NCBI RefSeq assembly: GCF_002563895.1 | Contig: NZ_PDJB01000001.1 | Span: forward strand, 3,517,501-3,581,500 | DNA length: 64,000 bases | From: Pseudomonas lurida | GTDB taxonomy: Bacteria; Pseudomonadota; Gammaproteobacteria; Pseudomonadales; Pseudomonadaceae | Direction: 5' to 3' | Shown here: positions 7,965 through 16,170 of the stretch, in pieces | Layout: every line of letters starts with the position of its first letter | Numbering within the stretch: the first letter of the stretch is position 1 | The notes under the pieces: model-generated | The model's database searches: none | The model's input: the letters and a program-made list of their open reading frames with translations, nothing else | Told to the model about the DNA's origin: nothing | Made by a program: the position numbers and the translations under genes

Positions 7965-9254
7965 ATGACTGAAGCACTAACAAAAACAGACACCCTGGTG
8001 GTGGGCGCCGGTCAGGCTGGCGTGGCCATGAGCGAACACCTGAGCAAGCAAGGCGTGCCGCACCTGGTGCTGGAGCGCAGCCGCATCGCCGAGCGTTGGC
8101 GCACCGGCCGCTGGGATTCTCTGGTGGCCAACGGTCCGGCCTGGCATGACCGGTTTCCCGGCCTGGAATTCGATACGGTCGCGCCGGACGGCTTTGCGCC
8201 AAAAGAACGCGTGGCCGATTACTTTGAAGCCTATGCCCGCAAGTTCAACGCACCGATCCGTACCGGCGTCGACGTGCTGTCCGTGGTCCGCAATGTCGGC
8301 CGTCCCGGCTTCACCGTGCACACCAGCGAAGGCGTGATCGAAGCCAACCGAGTGGTTGCCGCAACCGGGCCGTTCCAGAAGCCGGTCATTCCGGCCATCG
8401 CGCCGAAGGACACGGTGCTGCACCAGATCCACTCCGCCGATTATCGCAACCCTGCGCAACTGCCGGCCGGCGCCGTGCTGGTGGTGGGTGCAGGTTCGTC
8501 CGGCGTGCAGATCGCCGATGAATTGCAACGATCCGGGCGCCAGGTATACCTCTCGGTCGGGGCGCACGATCGTCCGCCGCGCGCCTACCGCAACCGCGAC
8601 TTCTGCTGGTGGCTGGGCGTGCTGGGCGAATGGGACCAGGCGGCAATGAAGCCCGGCCGCGAGCACGTGACCATTGCGGTCAGCGGCGCACACGGCGGCA
8701 AGACCATCGACTTCCGTGAACTGGCCCAGCAAGGCATGACCCTGGTTGGCCTGACCCAGGCATTCAATGGCAACGTCGCCTCGTTCCAGCCGAACCTGGT
8801 GGAAAACCTCGCACGCGGCGATGAGAACTACCTGGCCCTGCTGGACGCCGCCGATGCCTATATCGAGCGCAACGGCCTGGACCTGCCGCTGGAACCCGAA
8901 GCCCGCCGGGTGTTTCCCGACGCAGACTGCATCAAAAACCCGATCCTGGAATTGGACCTGGCCAAGGCCGGTGTCACCTCGATCATCTGGGCCACGGGTT
9001 TCGCTGTGGACTACAGCTGGTTGAAAGTCGCTGCGTTTGACGCGGCCGGCAAGCCCCAGCACCAGCGTGGCGTGTCCAGCGAAGCCGGGATCTACTTCCT
9101 CGGCCTGCCGTGGCAATCGCGCCGTGGCTCGTCGTTTATCTGGGGTGTCTGGCACGACGCCAAATACGTCGCCGACCACATCGCCATCCAGCGTCAATAC
9201 CTTGAATACCGCAACGCCGCCCCGGTGGCTCGCCCCTCCACTGTCAGCGCCTGA
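7965..9254 (+). CDS. flavin-containing monooxygenase (FAD/NAD(P)-dependent)
   Basis: The 429-residue product has two Rossmann motifs: VVGAGQAGVAMSEHL near the N-terminus for FAD, and VVGAGSSGVQIADEL around residue 170 for NAD(P)H. It also has IWATGF near the C-terminus (the ATG motif of FMO-like enzymes). Such proteins oxygenate N or S atoms or act as Baeyer-Villiger enzymes; the substrate here is unknown. I chose ATG 7965, with AAGGACAG ahead, over the in-frame ATG at 7923. It is the first of four closely spaced genes (Rid, DUF1028, ArgE-like), which suggests an oxygenation, imine hydrolysis and amide cleavage route. Confidence 0.88.
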   Translation: MTEALTKTDTLVVGAGQAGVAMSEHLSKQGVPHLVLERSRIAERWRTGRWDSLVANGPAWHDRFPGLEFDTVAPDGFAPKERVADYFEAYARKFNAPIRTGVDVLSVVRNVGRPGFTVHTSEGVIEANRVVAATGPFQKPVIPAIAPKDTVLHQIHSADYRNPAQLPAGAVLVVGAGSSGVQIADELQRSGRQVYLSVGAHDRPPRAYRNRDFCWWLGVLGEWDQAAMKPGREHVTIAVSGAHGGKTIDFRELAQQGMTLVGLTQAFNGNVASFQPNLVENLARGDENYLALLDAADAYIERNGLDLPLEPEARRVFPDADCIKNPILELDLAKAGVTSIIWATGFAVDYSWLKVAAFDAAGKPQHQRGVSSEAGIYFLGLPWQSRRGSSFIWGVWHDAKYVADHIAIQRQYLEYRNAAPVARPSTVSA

Positions 9255-9280
9255 TCACCTTATTTACCGGAGTTTTTCTG

Positions 9281-9691
9281 ATGCCTACTCACACTCGCAT
9301 CCGCATGTTCAACACCAAGGAAACCTACCCCAACCAGAGCCTGGACAACGACCTGTGCCAGGCTGTGCGCGCCGGCAATACCGTGTACGTACGCGGCCAG
9401 GTGGGCACCGATTTCGAGGGAAACCTGGTTGGCCTGGGTGACCCGCGCGCCCAGGCCGAGCAAGCGATGAAAAACGTCAAGCAACTGCTGGAAGAAGCCG
9501 GCAGCGACCTCAGCCACATCGTCAAGACCACCACCTACCTGATCGACCCGCGCTACCGCGAGCCGGTGTACCAGGAAGTCGGCAAGTGGCTCAAGGGCGT
9601 GTTCCCGATCTCCACAGGCCTGGTGGTGCCGGCCCTCGGCCAGCCGCAATGGCTGATGGAAATCGATGTGATCGCCGTTATTCCCGAGTAA
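9281..9691 (+). CDS. RidA/YjgF superfamily protein lacking the catalytic Arg
   Basis: A 136-residue YjgF-fold protein: VYVRGQVGTDFEGNLV, then QAEQAMKNVKQLLEEAGSDLSHIVKTTTYL, and a C-terminal IDVIAVIPE. RidA proper deaminates reactive enamines/imines and needs an Arg in a PARS-type stretch near the C-terminus. That stretch here reads STGLVVPALG with no Arg, so it belongs to a divergent Rid group and may not be an imine deaminase. It is 26 bases after the monooxygenase and 10 before the DUF1028 gene. Confidence 0.9.
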   Translation: MPTHTRIRMFNTKETYPNQSLDNDLCQAVRAGNTVYVRGQVGTDFEGNLVGLGDPRAQAEQAMKNVKQLLEEAGSDLSHIVKTTTYLIDPRYREPVYQEVGKWLKGVFPISTGLVVPALGQPQWLMEIDVIAVIPE

Positions 9692-9701
9692 GGAGCCGCA
9701 C

Positions 9702-10379
9702 ATGACTTTTTCAATCGTCGGCCGCTGCGCCGATACCGGCCAGTTGGGCATTGCCATCAGCTCATCGAGCATTGCCGTGGGCGCGCGCTGCCCGTGGCTG
9801 CGGCCGGGTGTGGGGGCGGTGTCGACCCAGAACATCACCTTGCCGGCCCTGGGCCCGGACGTGCTTGACCTGCTGGAACAAGGCCTGGCACCCGCCGAGG
9901 CCATCGACACGGCCCTGACTCGCAACGGCTATAGCCAGTACCGGCAGTTGACGGCGATTGATCACCTGGGTCGCAGTGTGCATTTCAGCGGCAGCGAAAC
10001 CCTCGGTACCCACAACGCGGTGTCGGGCGAGCAGTGCGTGGCGGCGGGCAACATGCTTGCCGATCGCGCCGTGATCGAGGCAATGGTCGGCGCCTTCGAG
10101 CACGGTGAAGGCCAATTGGCGGACCGGCTGCTGGCAGCGATGCATGCCGCCATTGCCGCCGGGGGCGAAGCCGGCCCGGTGCATTCCGCCGCGCTCGTGG
10201 TGGTGGGCGAACTGACCTGGCCGATTATCAACCTGCGGGTGGATTGGGCCGATGAACAGCCGATACTCGCGCTGCAAAAGCTTTGGGACGCCTATCGCCC
10301 ACAAGTGCAGGACTACATCGATCGCGCCCTCGCCCCGGATCGCTCGCCCGGCTACGGCGTGGCCGGAGACGACCGATGA
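9702..10379 (+). CDS. DUF1028 protein (Ntn-hydrolase-like)
   Basis: A 225-residue DUF1028 protein: MTFSIVGRC at the start, LGIAISSSSIAVGARCPW, GAVSTQN, and GPVHSAALVVV later. The family resembles N-terminal-nucleophile hydrolases but has no settled function. Its stop overlaps the start of the ArgE-like gene (ATGA), so the two are translationally coupled. The context suggests amide or peptide cleavage in the same pathway (inference). Confidence 0.9.
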   Translation: MTFSIVGRCADTGQLGIAISSSSIAVGARCPWLRPGVGAVSTQNITLPALGPDVLDLLEQGLAPAEAIDTALTRNGYSQYRQLTAIDHLGRSVHFSGSETLGTHNAVSGEQCVAAGNMLADRAVIEAMVGAFEHGEGQLADRLLAAMHAAIAAGGEAGPVHSAALVVVGELTWPIINLRVDWADEQPILALQKLWDAYRPQVQDYIDRALAPDRSPGYGVAGDDR

Positions 10380-11521
10380 GTGCCAGCCGCGACCTGCTGC
10401 AGACACTGGTGGGGTTCGATACCACCAGCCGTGAGTCCAACCTGCAACTGATCGAGTTCGTGCATGATTACCTGGCAGGGTTTGGCGTGGCCTGCGAGCG
10501 AGTCTATAACCCAGAGCGCAGCAAGGCCAACCTGTTCGCCAGCATTGGCCCCGTAGACACACCGGGCATTGTGCTGTCGGGCCATACCGATGTGGTGCCG
10601 GTAGACGGCCAACCCTGGACAGTGCCGCCGTTCGCGTTGACCGAACGCGACGGCAAGCTGTTCGGCCGGGGCACCGCCGACATGAAAGGCTATATCGCCT
10701 GCGTCTTGGCGCTGGTGCCGGCATTGGTCGAGGCACCGCTGCGGATGCCGGTGCACATCGCCCTGTCGTATGACGAAGAAGTCGGTTGCCTGGGCGTGCG
10801 CTCGCTGCTCGCGGTCCTGGAGCAACGCCCGGTCAAACCCATGCTGTGCATCATCGGCGAACCGACCGAACTCAAGCCGGTGCTTGGCCACAAGGGCAAG
10901 CTGGCGATGCGCTGTGATGTGCACGGCGAGGCCTGTCATTCGGCCTATGCGCCGTATGGCGTGAATGCCATCGAGCATGCGGCAGACCTGATCAATGAAC
11001 TGGGACACATCGGGCAGCGGTTGCGAGCCATCCAGGACCCCCGCTTTGATCCGCCCTTCAGCACGGTCCAGACCGGTGTGATCAGCGGGGGCAAGGCGCT
11101 GAATATCGTGCCGGCAGACTGCCAGTTTGATTTCGAAGTGCGTGCGCTGCCGTCACAGGATCCGGCCGAGGTGGCTGAGGCGCTCAAGGCTTACGCCGCG
11201 CAGCAGGTGTTACCGCGCATGCAAGCCGTGAGTGCGCAGAGTGCGATCCGCTTTACCGAGTTGTCGGCGTACCCCGGGCTGGTCACGGATGAGCGCAGCC
11301 AGGCCGCGCAGTTGATTGCAGCGTTCTGTGGCTCGCGAGAATTCGGCACCGTGGCGTTTGGGACCGAAGGCGGCCTGTTCGATGCGGTGGGCATTCCCAC
11401 GGTGGTGTGCGGGCCGGGCAGCATGGACCAGGGGCATAAGCCGGATGAGTTCGTCAGCGTGGCACAGCTGCAAGGCTGCGATGCCATGTTGCAACGGCTA
11501 CTCGTGGCGGTTGCTGGCTAA
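10376..11521 (+). CDS. ArgE/DapE-type M20 deacylase
   Basis: The 381-residue product is an M20 metallohydrolase of the acetylornithine deacetylase group. Zinc ligands are visible: His and Asp in LSGHTDVVPVDG, Asp in GRGTADMKG, the Glu-Glu pair in DEEVGC, Glu in IGEPTE, and His in GHKPDE near the C-terminus. Start at the ATGA overlap with the DUF1028 gene. Given Pseudomonas normally makes arginine by the ArgJ route, and given this operon, a catabolic N-acyl amino acid deacylase seems more likely than arginine biosynthesis (inference). Confidence 0.9.
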   Translation: MSASRDLLQTLVGFDTTSRESNLQLIEFVHDYLAGFGVACERVYNPERSKANLFASIGPVDTPGIVLSGHTDVVPVDGQPWTVPPFALTERDGKLFGRGTADMKGYIACVLALVPALVEAPLRMPVHIALSYDEEVGCLGVRSLLAVLEQRPVKPMLCIIGEPTELKPVLGHKGKLAMRCDVHGEACHSAYAPYGVNAIEHAADLINELGHIGQRLRAIQDPRFDPPFSTVQTGVISGGKALNIVPADCQFDFEVRALPSQDPAEVAEALKAYAAQQVLPRMQAVSAQSAIRFTELSAYPGLVTDERSQAAQLIAAFCGSREFGTVAFGTEGGLFDAVGIPTVVCGPGSMDQGHKPDEFVSVAQLQGCDAMLQRLLVAVAG

Positions 11522-11534
11522 CGCATCCAGGCGT

Positions 11535-12620
11535 TCATGACAGGGTCGGCGTTGGCGCGATGCCCGTCGACCCGCGCTCGATCAACTGCACTTCCAGCAT
11601 CGGGGGGCCGTCACAGGCGCGCCCCGCCAGGCGTTCGATCAAGTACTGCGCCGCCATTTCGCCTATCTGCCGATCCGGCACCCGGACTGTCGTCAACGCA
11701 GGATGGCTATGGGCAGCGATCTCGATGTCGTCGAACCCACAGATGGACAGTTGGCCGGGCACGGCGATGCCCAGTGCCTGGGCTTCCAGCAGCGTGCCGA
11801 AGGCAAGCATGTCATTGCCGCAAATGATCGCGGTGGGCGGCGGTTGCTGGCTCATGATGTGTTTGAGGCTGGCGCGGGCGAAGGCCACGCGGCCCTCGTT
11901 GAGGCTCTCGGTGCGGATTGCCTGGTGCTGGGGCCGCAGGGCAAGCCCTTGCTCGGCGAGCGTGGCGTGCACCGCTTGCAGGCGGGCGTGAATCCGGCCG
12001 TTGTCGGCCACCGACTGGAAAATGATGCCAAACCGTTGGTGCCCCAACGCCAGCAGGCGCCGGGTAATCATTGCGTAGGCTTGCCCATGGTCAAACCCGG
12101 CACAAGGGTGTCGCGAGCCGGCGCGCTTGCCAAAGGTGACCACGTAAGGCGTGCCTTTGGCCTCCAACTGCTCAAAGAGCGCGTCGGGATAATCGTCGCC
12201 CAGCAACGCCAGCGCATCGACGCCGCGCGCCAACATCCCCCTGGCCTGCCGATACCCCTCGGCCGGATCGTAGGATGAGCATGCGACAAACACTGCCAAC
12301 CCTTGCGCCCCCAAGCGATTCTGGAACGCCTGCAACTGCTGGTGGAATTTTTCATGCTCCAGTGTCGGCACAATCGCGCCAATGGTGTACGAGCGCCTTG
12401 ACACCAGGGACCGCGCCGCCGCGTTGGGCACCCAGTCCAGTTGGTCGATGGCCGCTCGGACCTTGGCGCGGGTTTTCTCGCTGACACGCTGGGGCTCGTT
12501 CAAATAGCGCGAGACCGTCGCGGTGGACACCTTGGCGACGCGGGCAACGTCGGCCAATACCGGTTCCTGGGTCGCAAGGTGATGAGGAGTATCGAGGGTC
12601 GGGGCGTCTGGGGCAGGCAT
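11535..12620 (-). CDS. LacI-family transcriptional regulator
   Basis: A 361-residue regulator. After a 20-residue lead comes the LacI helix-turn-helix VLADVARVAKVSTATVSRYLN and hinge WVPNAAARSLVSRRS, then a periplasmic-binding-like domain with GAIVPTLEHEKFHQQL and SICGFDDIEIA. The effector is probably a sugar or sugar acid. ATG 12620 is chosen because the longer frame adds nothing family-like. It is divergent from the MFS-lyase-kinase operon, with at least two palindromic sites between, so it most likely represses that operon and itself. Confidence 0.92.
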   Translation of the reverse strand: MPAPDAPTLDTPHHLATQEPVLADVARVAKVSTATVSRYLNEPQRVSEKTRAKVRAAIDQLDWVPNAAARSLVSRRSYTIGAIVPTLEHEKFHQQLQAFQNRLGAQGLAVFVACSSYDPAEGYRQARGMLARGVDALALLGDDYPDALFEQLEAKGTPYVVTFGKRAGSRHPCAGFDHGQAYAMITRRLLALGHQRFGIIFQSVADNGRIHARLQAVHATLAEQGLALRPQHQAIRTESLNEGRVAFARASLKHIMSQQPPPTAIICGNDMLAFGTLLEAQALGIAVPGQLSICGFDDIEIAAHSHPALTTVRVPDRQIGEMAAQYLIERLAGRACDGPPMLEVQLIERGSTGIAPTPTLS

Positions 12621-12678
12621 GAGCGGCTTCAGGTCAAAAGTAAGCGTTGCGCACAACCTAAGCCGGGCAGCTTTTGCC

Positions 12679-12695
12679 GTCAACGAATCGTTGAC
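12679..12695. promoter_or_regulatory. perfect palindrome, candidate LacI-family operator
   Basis: GTCAACG and CGTTGAC are perfect 7-bp arms around AAT, 59 bases upstream of the LacI-type start. The AACG...CGTT core is typical of LacI-family sites. Confidence 0.55.
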
Positions 12696-12719
12696 AGCCA
12701 GCGAGCCTGAAACCTAGGA

Positions 12720-12733
12720 TGTAAGCGCTAGAC
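12720..12733. promoter_or_regulatory. candidate LacI-family operator TGTAAGCGCTAGAC
   Basis: The site is close to the LacI-family consensus TGTAAGCGCTTACA, with the central AAGCGCT intact and the right arm degenerate. It lies between the divergent LacI and MFS genes. A weaker third site of similar type (TGTAACCGTTTGTCA on the minus strand) is at 12818-12832. Confidence 0.6.
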
Positions 12734-12817
12734 AAAAACAAAAAAGACCCTTAGACCCTGCCTAAACTGGTCATTAACTGTTACAGCTAAAGCGTCTGGC
12801 GAACCTAACAACGGATA

Positions 12818-12832
12818 TGACAAACGGTTACA
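12818..12832 (-). promoter_or_regulatory. weak third LacI-type site
   Basis: On the minus strand the sequence reads TGTAACCGTTTGTCA, sharing TGTAA-CG-TT-CA with LacI-family operators. It is 74 bases upstream of the MFS start, a good place to repress its promoter. Confidence 0.35.
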
Positions 12833-12905
12833 TAACGCTCTGCGCCAACCTGTAAGCAGGCCATCGCGCAGGCATGCACAAGCGCTCAAAACAATAAAAA
12901 GAGAC

Positions 12906-14243
12906 ATGATCATGAGCCAGACTTCTGCACACCCGGTTGCGCCACCGCGCATTCGGCGCCAACAAACCCTCGCCCTCAGCCTCCTGGTGCTCAGCGGCAT
13001 CATCAATTACCTCGACCGTGGCACCCTGGCTGTCGCCAATGAATTCGTGCGCGCCGACCTGGGCCTGTCGCTTGGCGAAATGGGCATCCTGCTCTCGGCG
13101 TTCTCTTGGAGCTATGCACTGTGCCAGCTACCGGTCGGCGCCCTGGTAGACCGGGTCGGGCCGCGTTGGCTGCTGGGCGGCGGCCTTGTGCTGTGGTCCC
13201 TGGCCCAGGCGGCTGGCGGCCTCATGTCGAGCTTTGGCTGGTTCGTCCTGGCCCGCGTGCTGCTGGGTATTGGCGAGTCGCCGCAATTTCCTTCTGCCGC
13301 GCGGGTAGTCAGCAATTGGTTTCCTCTGCGTGCTCGCGGCACCCCGACCGGGATCTTCAACTCGGCGTCGCCGCTGGGCATTGCCCTGGCGCCGTTGTGC
13401 CTTTCGGCGTTGATCGCGGCACTCGACTGGCGCTGGGCGTTCTATCTCACTGGCGCCGCGGGCCTGGTAGTGGCGGTGGTCTGGCTGGCGGTGTACCGCG
13501 ACCCGGTCAAGGAGGCCCTGACCGAGGAAGAGCGTCGTTATTTGTACAGTGATGAGCCCACGCCGCACATCGTCGCCCCCAAGGTCACGTTTGCCGACTG
13601 GCGCTCGCTGTTCGGCCATGCGACGACGTGGGGCATGATGATCGGCTTCATGGGGTCGGTGTACTTGAACTGGGTCTACCTCACCTGGTTGCCTGGCTAC
13701 CTGCGCACGGCCCGGCACATGAGCCTGGAGATGACGGGCGTGGCCGCTGCCATTCCCTTTCTTTGTGGTTTTATCGGCGCACTGGTCGCCGGCTGGGTGT
13801 CCGACCGCATCACCCGGCGCAGCGAAACCGCCGTACTGGGGCGTCGTAATGCCATGGTCGTGGCGATGCTGGGCATGGTCGTCTTCACTGTCCCGGCGGC
13901 GCTGGTAGACAGCAACGTGATCGCCGTGGCCTGCATTTGCGTGGTGATCTTCCTGGCCAATGCCTCCTCGGCCTGTGCCTGGTCGCTGGCCACGGCAGTG
14001 GCGCCGGCTAATCGCGTGGCATCGCTGGGTTCGATCCAGAACTTCGGCGGCTTCCTGGGTGGCGCGCTGGCGCCCATCCTGACTGGGTTCATTGCCCAGA
14101 CCTGGTCATTTGTACCCGCACTGCTCACCGGAGCCGCCATCGCATTGGTGGGCGCCATGTCTTACCTGTTCCTGGTCCGCAACCCCATCCCCGACACCGC
14201 GTCAACGCCGTTGGCCGATGCCACCGTGGCGGCTCATCCATGA
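12906..14243 (+). CDS. MFS transporter, anion:cation symporter (ACS) family
   Basis: The 445-residue, 12-helix protein carries DRGTLAVANEF in the first helix, SWSYALCQLPVGALVDRVGPRW as the loop 2-3 signature, and GESPQFPSAARVVSNWFP, typical of the ACS family that imports sugar acids such as galactonate, glucarate and related anions. An alternative ATG lies at 12912. It shares a start/stop region with the lyase gene downstream and is probably controlled by the divergent LacI regulator. It is the uptake step of the cluster. Confidence 0.9.
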   Translation: MIMSQTSAHPVAPPRIRRQQTLALSLLVLSGIINYLDRGTLAVANEFVRADLGLSLGEMGILLSAFSWSYALCQLPVGALVDRVGPRWLLGGGLVLWSLAQAAGGLMSSFGWFVLARVLLGIGESPQFPSAARVVSNWFPLRARGTPTGIFNSASPLGIALAPLCLSALIAALDWRWAFYLTGAAGLVVAVVWLAVYRDPVKEALTEEERRYLYSDEPTPHIVAPKVTFADWRSLFGHATTWGMMIGFMGSVYLNWVYLTWLPGYLRTARHMSLEMTGVAAAIPFLCGFIGALVAGWVSDRITRRSETAVLGRRNAMVVAMLGMVVFTVPAALVDSNVIAVACICVVIFLANASSACAWSLATAVAPANRVASLGSIQNFGGFLGGALAPILTGFIAQTWSFVPALLTGAAIALVGAMSYLFLVRNPIPDTASTPLADATVAAHP

Positions 14244-14266
14244 ACATTTACCCAGAGGACTCCTCC

Positions 14267-15253
14267 ATGCCACACGCCGCCCAACCTGTCATCGAAGGCA
14301 TCGTCCCGGTGATGCTCACGCCTTTCGACGACGCCGGCAAAATCGACTTCCCCGGCGTCGACCGCCTGATCGAATGGTACCTGGGCCATGGCTGCGACGC
14401 TTTGTTCGCGGTGGCCCAGTCCAGCGAGATGCAGTGGCTCAGCCTTGAGGAGCGCACCCAGCTTGCCCGGCACGTCGTACAAAAGGTCGCGGGGCGGGTT
14501 CCCGTGGTCGTCTCCGGCCACATCAGCGACAACCTCGACACTCAGGTCCACGAACTCAATGCAATGGCTGCCAGCGGCGCTGACGCGGTGGTGCTGGTCA
14601 CCAACCACCTCGACCCACAAGGCCAGGGCACCCCTGTGTTCCTGGATAACCTGCACTACCTGCTGGCCCGGCTGCCGGAAGACTTGCCACTGGGCCTCTA
14701 TGAATGCCCGGCGCCTTATCGACGCCTGCTCAGCGATGAAGAACTGCAAGCCTGCATCATCAGCGAGCGCTTCATCATGCTCAAGGACGTGAGCTGCGAC
14801 CTGCACGTGGTCACTCGGCGCGTTGCCATGGCCCGTGGCTCATCCCTACGCATACTCAACGCCAATGCGGCGATCGCCTGGGACGCCATGAAAGCCGGGG
14901 CTGCCGGCTTCAATGGTGTGTTTACCAACATTCACCCGGACCTCTACCGCTGGCTACGCCTGGAAAGCGCGCGTGACCCGCAACTCGCCGAGGAGCTCGC
15001 GACTTTCCTGGTGCTGGCCGCCACCACGGAAAGCCTGGGCTACCCTGCCCTGGCCAAAATCTATCACCAGCGTATCGGCACCTTTGCTTCCATCCACTGC
15101 CGAGTGATCGACTACGACGTCAGGGAGCGCTATTGGGCGCTGGATGCCGTGCTCGATAAACTCGTCGCGGGCACGGAACACTTCCGCGCCAGGATCCGTG
15201 CGCTCGATACGGCGCAGGGCCCCCTTGCGGGAGAGCGGCTGCATGTCGGATAA
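14267..15253 (+). CDS. dihydrodipicolinate synthase / N-acetylneuraminate lyase family protein
   Basis: A 328-residue TIM-barrel aldolase. The Schiff-base Lys is in FIMLKDVS, and the catalytic Tyr is in LYECPAPYRR (family YxxP). VPVMLTPFDDAGKIDFPGVDRLIEWYL is the N-terminal family signature. The usual GTTGE loop reads AQSSEMQWLS, so the carboxylate-binding loop is changed and the substrate is unlikely to be that of DapA. ATG 14267 follows AGAGGA. A likely role is retro-aldol or dehydration of a keto acid made from the imported compound. It overlaps the kinase gene by 11 bases. Confidence 0.88.
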   Translation: MPHAAQPVIEGIVPVMLTPFDDAGKIDFPGVDRLIEWYLGHGCDALFAVAQSSEMQWLSLEERTQLARHVVQKVAGRVPVVVSGHISDNLDTQVHELNAMAASGADAVVLVTNHLDPQGQGTPVFLDNLHYLLARLPEDLPLGLYECPAPYRRLLSDEELQACIISERFIMLKDVSCDLHVVTRRVAMARGSSLRILNANAAIAWDAMKAGAAGFNGVFTNIHPDLYRWLRLESARDPQLAEELATFLVLAATTESLGYPALAKIYHQRIGTFASIHCRVIDYDVRERYWALDAVLDKLVAGTEHFRARIRALDTAQGPLAGERLHVG

Positions 15254-16169
15254 GCGCGTGATTTGTGTGGGCTGCGCGGTGTGGGACACCATTTTCAGCA
15301 TCGATCACATCCCGCTGCGTGGCGGCAAGATCCTGCCGCGCCAGGCGATCCAAGCCGCCTCCGGGATGGCGACGGCCGCTGCGTTCAGCATCGCGCGCCT
15401 GGGCGGCCCGGTGACCCTCTGGGCACGCATCGGTGACGACACCACCGGCAGGATGTTCATCGACAGCCTGAGCGGGTCCGGCGTTTCCACCGCGTGCATT
15501 CGGCAGGTTCCCGAGGGCCGTACCCCGTTTTCGACCATCCTGGTGGACCGCGACGGCGAGCGCCTTGTGGTGCCCTACATCGATCCCTCACTGGACACCG
15601 ACCCCACCTGGCTGCCGCTCAACGACATCGCCGGGGCCGCTGCGGTACTGGCCGACATGCGCTGGGTAGAAGGCGCTCGCGCGGCGCTGACCGAGGCCCG
15701 ACGGGTGGGGGTACCGACTGTCCTGGATGCTGATGTCGCCGCCGTGGAAGACCTCAAGGCCCTGATGCCCTTGGCCGACCACCTGCTGTTTTCAGAACCG
15801 GCGCTGCGTTTGCTGGCCGACAACGCCAAGCCCGAAGACGCGCTGCTGGCCCTGGCGCCCCACACGGACGCCAAGGTGATCGGCGTCACCCTGGGCGAGC
15901 GCGGCTCATTGATCTGGCAGCGGGATGTTTCGAGCACCGAGGTGCAGCACTTTCCGACACCGCGCATTCGCGCCGTCGACACCCTCAACGCCGGCGATGT
16001 CTGGCACGGCACCTACGCCTATGGCCTGGCCCACGGCTGGGCCCTCGCCGACAGCGTGCGCGCAGCGAGTGTTGCCGCCGCGATGAAATGCGAGGTATTT
16101 GGCGGGTACCTGGGCGCACCGCGCATGGCAGAGCTGGTCAGGCGCATGGCCAGCACCTACCGGCCTTGA
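15243..16169 (+). CDS. PfkB-family sugar kinase (YihV-like)
   Basis: The 308-residue product resembles the sulfofructose kinase branch of PfkB: VICVGCAVWDTIFSID, then SGMATAAAFSIARLGG, RIGDDTTGRMF, and LADMRWVEGA. The C-terminal ATP and base motif reads DTLNAGDVWHG. The family form is DTxGAGD, so the first Gly of the GAGD anion hole is Asn here while the catalytic Asp is kept. It overlaps the lyase gene by 11 bases and so is co-translated. It probably phosphorylates the open-chain or keto sugar handled by this operon; no YihT-type aldolase or isomerase is nearby, so sulfoquinovose use is not supported. Confidence 0.88.
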   Translation: MSDKRVICVGCAVWDTIFSIDHIPLRGGKILPRQAIQAASGMATAAAFSIARLGGPVTLWARIGDDTTGRMFIDSLSGSGVSTACIRQVPEGRTPFSTILVDRDGERLVVPYIDPSLDTDPTWLPLNDIAGAAAVLADMRWVEGARAALTEARRVGVPTVLDADVAAVEDLKALMPLADHLLFSEPALRLLADNAKPEDALLALAPHTDAKVIGVTLGERGSLIWQRDVSSTEVQHFPTPRIRAVDTLNAGDVWHGTYAYGLAHGWALADSVRAASVAAAMKCEVFGGYLGAPRMAELVRRMASTYRP

Positions 16170-16170
16170 G

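Noticed and set aside
7977..9197. 406-codon minus-strand frame
   Set aside because: Antisense to the flavin monooxygenase; no domain seen.
10376..11521. Arginine-biosynthetic argE
   Set aside because: The gene is embedded in a monooxygenase-Rid-DUF1028 operon; a catabolic deacylase is more likely.
15243..16169. Sulfoquinovose pathway assignment from the YihV-like kinase
   Set aside because: No sulfoquinovosidase, isomerase or YihT-type aldolase is present; the adjacent lyase is of the DHDPS family.
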